A stretch of 64,000 nucleotides of DNA from Streptomyces sp. CB02009 (lineage in GTDB: Bacteria; Actinomycetota; Actinomycetes; Streptomycetales; Streptomycetaceae), in NCBI RefSeq assembly GCF_001905825.1, contig NZ_LIVV01000006.1, positions 186,001 through 250,000 on the forward strand, read 5' to 3'. Below the pieces are notes generated by a model. It was not told the origin of the DNA. It ran no database searches and was given only the letters and a program-made list of their open reading frames with translations. This document shows positions 60,710-64,000 of this stretch, piece after piece (position 1 is the first letter of the stretch; the number at the start of each line of letters is the position of its first letter). The translations under genes were made by a program, and so were the position numbers.

Positions 60710-62905
60710 ATGACTAGGCCTCGACTGCGCCTTGCACTGAAGACCCTTGACACTGGGGACTGGCGCACCTTTGAAGAATTTGCCGCCGATTTTCTAGCGG
60801 TCGAATATCCGAGCCTCAGGACTATGGCCGCAACCCAGGGAGACAAGGGAAGAGATGGCCAACTCTTCATCCCTAGCGAACAGCCGACAGACATGGTCCA
60901 ATATTCGGTTACCCAAGACTGGAAATCAAAGATCAACCAGACTTTGAGGCGACTCGATGATAACTTCACGGAGGTAAAGCGACTAATTTACGCCACTAAC
61001 CAGGAAATCGGGCCGGCGGCTGACGAGCTCGTAAGCTCAGTCATGAAGAAGCGCGGAGTGATTATCGACATTAGAGACATCAACTGGTTTCTGGAGAGGA
61101 GAGAAACCCACCCTCAGCGAGTGCAGGCCAGCGAGGCCCTGTGTGAAAAGATCGTTGACCCTCTGCTGCGGAGAGAAAGGATCTCGTCACAGGTCGGACT
61201 TACCCTGAATGCAGAGGAGGCCCGCTTGGGACTCCTCCACCTCACGTTGCAGAATCAGGATAAGGCGACAGAGAAAGGACTCGCTAGGGAGTCGTTCGAA
61301 TCGCTGACTCTTTCCGCCCTCCATGACACTTCCCCTGAGAACCTCCTCTCCAGGAGGGAAATCCACGCGCGCGTAACCTCTTTTCTGCCCGCTGGGCACG
61401 AACAGCAGATCGACGCGCAAGTCGACGGCGCCCTGGTTCGACTCTCCGGGAAGAGGGGGCGAATTAAGCATTACAGTATTGAAGATAACTTCTGCCTGGC
61501 TCGCGATGAGCGAAATAGGTTGAGTGAACGAACAGCAGAGTTCGTTCAAGGAGAGCAACTTCTCGAGAAACAACTCGTGGAAGCCGTCGGATTCTATGGT
61601 GGCATCATCCCAGAGGAGAGCCGTCCTGCCGTAGGGGCGGAATTGCGAGCCAGTCTAGAGTGGCTCCTACTCAAGAGAGGCGAGTCTTTCGCAGAGGCCG
61701 TCCGCACGGGGGAAATGAACCACGCAGACAAGGAAGGCGTGGAGCTGCTCCTGCGAGATGAGCCTGAAAAGAAGAGCCACAGCCTGCATACAAAAGCCGT
61801 AGCTGACGCCCTCGTCTTCGTCCTCGACAGGCCCAACGAAGAAGTGAGGGGGCACCTGAGGAGGCTGGCTGATGGCTACACCCTTTTCTCGTTCCTACGC
61901 CAGACCCCTGACGTGCAGAAAGTAATAGTTAATCTTTTCTCAGAGGGAGACTTCTGGATAGACACGTCAGTGATCCTCCCACTCATCGCTGAAACGTTGG
62001 TCGAGGATCCATCGCACCGTCATTACACGACCGTATTCAAGGCGGCCTCGGACGCCGGTATCCGACTTTTCGTAACGGATGGCATCATTGAGGAAGTGGA
62101 GCGCCATCTAAATCGATGCCTCCAGTTTAGTCGCACTGAAGTGCGGCAATGGAACGGCTCCGTTCCGTTCCTGTATGCGGCGCACACGCTCAGCGGCCGC
62201 GCTCGATCTAGTTTTGTCGAGTGGCTAGAGAATTTTCGCGGCGCGGCCCGCCCGGTGGAGGATGTGCGCATCTATTTGGAAGAGGACCTTTCTATCCACA
62301 GAAAGAACCTCAAGGAGGAGGCGGAATCAGCAAGCATCGATTTGAGGGCGGCTGTCCAAGAGGTTTGGAATGAAGCCCATGAGAAGCGGCGCAATCCGAG
62401 AGATTCTGACATCGATCCCGCTGTGACGCAGCGACTCGTAGCGCACGATGTAGAAACGACTGTCGGCATCATAGAGATGCGAAGTCGAAGCGCAGCTTCT
62501 CCAATGGGCCACAAGCACTGGCTAGTCACTCTCGACAAGGTGGCTTTTCGCCTTAAGTGGGAACTATCCCAAAGGCTTCACGAGGCGCCGTCATCACCCG
62601 TTCTCAGTCCAGACTTCCTGTCTCAATTCCTGAGGCTAGGCCCGATGCGCACCGCGGTCGAGACGGAGCAGCGTATTAACCTGCCGCTACTTGTCGACGT
62701 CTCGAAATACGATTACCTGCCTAAGAGCCTTGTGGAGCTGGCAGACAGCCTGCGAGATCAACTGGCTGGAAGGAATGAGCGCCTCATTCGGCGAGGAATT
62801 AGAGACTCCCTTGACAAGATGCGTACAGAGGAGGGAGTTGAAGCCGCAGGCGGCTTGAAGGCAGCCGAAGAGAGAATTATGAAGCTGCTTCAGCGTGAAC
62901 CATAG
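60710..62905 (+). CDS. PD-(D/E)xK-like nuclease fused to a PIN-like domain, candidate defence effector
   Basis: A 731-residue protein with much lower GC than any other gene in the window. Residues ~20-80 carry a restriction-endonuclease-like region: FEEFAADFLA, GDKGRDGQL with D49, and VQYSVTQDWKSKI (Q64, K72, K74). A helical middle follows, with a possible winged-helix (HARVTSFLPAGHEQQ to about 250). The C-terminal third has a PIN pattern: FWIDTSVILPLIAETL with D418, VTDGIIEEVERHL with E461/E462 and WLVTLDKVAFRL with D609. I infer a nuclease with DNA and RNA-directed modules, probably anti-phage. The composition and the island location support horizontal gain. No partner gene is visible. Confidence 0.65.
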   Translation: MTRPRLRLALKTLDTGDWRTFEEFAADFLAVEYPSLRTMAATQGDKGRDGQLFIPSEQPTDMVQYSVTQDWKSKINQTLRRLDDNFTEVKRLIYATNQEIGPAADELVSSVMKKRGVIIDIRDINWFLERRETHPQRVQASEALCEKIVDPLLRRERISSQVGLTLNAEEARLGLLHLTLQNQDKATEKGLARESFESLTLSALHDTSPENLLSRREIHARVTSFLPAGHEQQIDAQVDGALVRLSGKRGRIKHYSIEDNFCLARDERNRLSERTAEFVQGEQLLEKQLVEAVGFYGGIIPEESRPAVGAELRASLEWLLLKRGESFAEAVRTGEMNHADKEGVELLLRDEPEKKSHSLHTKAVADALVFVLDRPNEEVRGHLRRLADGYTLFSFLRQTPDVQKVIVNLFSEGDFWIDTSVILPLIAETLVEDPSHRHYTTVFKAASDAGIRLFVTDGIIEEVERHLNRCLQFSRTEVRQWNGSVPFLYAAHTLSGRARSSFVEWLENFRGAARPVEDVRIYLEEDLSIHRKNLKEEAESASIDLRAAVQEVWNEAHEKRRNPRDSDIDPAVTQRLVAHDVETTVGIIEMRSRSAASPMGHKHWLVTLDKVAFRLKWELSQRLHEAPSSPVLSPDFLSQFLRLGPMRTAVETEQRINLPLLVDVSKYDYLPKSLVELADSLRDQLAGRNERLIRRGIRDSLDKMRTEEGVEAAGGLKAAEERIMKLLQREP

Positions 62906-63497
62906 TCCATTCGAATCTAGTTAGGCCGGTGGAGCGGGGTTTTCCCGTGGCCTGCCCGGGATAGGGTCGAGCATGCCCAGGGAACTCCTACCCTTGTTGC
63001 CAACTCGGTCAGGATTTGGACCTGGCCATTGGATCGAGTGGCTTCCTGGTCTTGCTCGACGCGGGTCCCCATACAGCGAGCCATTCTGCTCGCCCACCAC
63101 CTCCCAGTCCCGTCCCGTCCGCCGTCGACCCACACGCTTGTGGAGCAGGCCCGGTGCCTTGTCTGCTCGGCTCTGCCTGGGTCGACGGCAGACGGGATGG
63201 AAAGTCCCCACCTCAACAGCCCACGGGCCGGCACTCGCCCACGGAGCCCCCTCCATCCCGGAGTTTGAGCGCCCCCGCCGGAGGCAGCGTTTTAAGCCGC
63301 ACTCATGTACCGCCTCGGCCGCATCATGGTTCGTCACCCATCAGCCCAAGCTGTCAGGCGTGCGGACGGCGGCCGGGCTGGAGCGGGGCGGAGATAGGAG
63401 CGCAGGCCCGGGCGACGGGCCGTGCGCGCCGCGCCGTGCGCGGCGGGTGCCTTGATGAGGTAGAGAAACCTGTAACAGCTCCCTTGTGTCCCCTGCG
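62906..63497. other. Island region without a recognisable gene
   Basis: These 592 bp hold several open frames, but none has a usual ribosome-binding site, composition and similarity that I would accept. GC is normal for the genome near 63250-63460. Confidence 0.5.
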
Positions 63498-64000
63498 CTA
63501 CTCGGTGGTGAGTGCGTCGGTGATGGCCTGCATGTCCTCGGTGATGACGTCTGCCTGGGTCTCGGTGAACTGGTCCACCTTGTGGGCCTTGTTGGCGTAG
63601 CCGATGACCGTCGCGCCTGATGCGTGTGTGCGAGTCGCCGATCAGGGTGTAGCTCGCGACTTCGATGTGCACCTGCTCGGCTGCCGTGATGAGTGGGAAG
63701 GGGTTCGGCTGCTCGGAGGGGTGACCCACGATCTTCGTGACGTTACTCCTCCAGGCCGTGGAGCTCTAGGAAGACCCGTACGCATTCTGTGGAGTTGTTG
63801 CTCACCATGGCTATGCCTCGACCGGCCGCGTGCGCTGCCGGGAGTGCGGCGGCCGTTCCTGGGGTTTGCTGGGCTGCCTCGGCAACGGCTCGGATCTCAG
63901 CGGTGGTGAGACCTGCTCGATCTTTTGGCCCAGTTCGGTGTCGGCCTCGTGCGCGACGCGCAGGACCTCGATGGAGTCGTCTGTCTGGGAAGCCTTCGTG
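63498..64000 (-). pseudogene. HAD-family phosphatase, frameshifted remnant (5' end outside window)
   Basis: On the minus strand three successive frames give one HAD-like protein: EIRAVAEAAQQTPGTAAAL and AMVSNNSTECVRVFLELHGLEE, then KIVGHPSEQPNPFPLITAAEQ and SYTLIGDSHTRI, then ATVIGYANKAHKVDQF and a stop at 63498-63500. The motifs SNNS (motif II) and GDSxxD-like (motif III) are recognisable. Disruptions lie near 63914-63918 (one base missing), 63743-63745 (one base extra, making TAA) and 63616-63631 (small deletion). The catalytic DxD part would lie beyond the right edge. I regard it as a decayed gene. Confidence 0.7.

Noticed and set aside
62921..63337. A 138-residue minus-strand frame starting with MTNHDAAEAVHEC
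   Set aside because: No known motif and Arg/Pro-rich shadow composition. It could be a real island gene but I cannot support it.

Overview
The window comes from the chromosome of a high-GC actinomycete, almost certainly Streptomyces. The signs are very strong third-position GC bias, frequent GTG and TTG starts, 4-bp ATGA/GTGA/TTGA gene overlaps, a conservon (sensor kinase, Roadblock, DUF742, GTPase), a fused kgd 2-oxoglutarate enzyme, a bacterial Ku/LigD-type end-joining cluster, and a kgd / two-component / lon order that I recall from the S. coelicolor core. About 59.6 kb is normal high-GC chromosome. The last ~4.3 kb is visibly different and looks like one end of an integrated island.

Left end (1-10.1 kb, + strand): a co-directional cluster joins a conflict-type VMAP/MoxR/vWA-like trio (a VMAP-C protein cut by the window edge, a MoxR AAA ATPase, an SAV_2336-type protein) to a RiPP-like module. 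The module has a 65-residue peptide gene at 5372-5569, an HExxH (aKG-HExxH type) peptide hydroxylase candidate, and a 1007-residue TIR-like/NTPase/TPR protein of the FxsT type. No radical SAM maturase is present between them and the peptide lacks the FxSxx tail, so this is a variant of the FxSxx systems. A perfect 16-bp stem separates it from the convergent kgd.

Middle (10-28 kb, mostly - strand): kgd, an OmpR-type two-component pair, a spermidine-synthase-like methyltransferase, a flavin/PLP-oxidase-fold protein with an MFS exporter, and a five-gene, fully overlapping ECF sigma / zinc-finger membrane protein / ABC transporter operon. A lipoprotein and a GNAT acetyltransferase follow. The class-I-type Lon protease gene lies behind a HAIR-like (HspR) operator.

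28-44 kb: a DUF4240 protein, a membrane-anchored AA10 polysaccharide monooxygenase, a GH25 muramidase, a MarR regulator, a PP2C-like protein, a cvnABCD conservon extended by a StyA-like flavin monooxygenase, an NlpC/P60 hydrolase, and a TetR regulator beside two divergently transcribed diiron proteins (AurF-like and ferritin-like).

44-59.6 kb: a proline-rich membrane protein, a second-set FtsW/PBP pair, an orphan lipoprotein/sensor-kinase pair, a HEAT-repeat protein, LigC-like ligase, LigD-type polymerase and Ku, an EccA/CbbX-like AAA+ ATPase, and two small unknowns. Several 3' ends carry short tandem repeats, some including the stop codon.

59.6-64 kb: a 42-nt copy of the 3' part of a tRNA-Arg(CCG), with its terminator, marks a probable attachment site. 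To its right are a second DUF4240 gene, a much lower-GC gene encoding a PD-(D/E)xK-like nuclease fused to a PIN domain (a defence candidate), an empty-looking stretch, and a frameshifted HAD phosphatase remnant running off the window.
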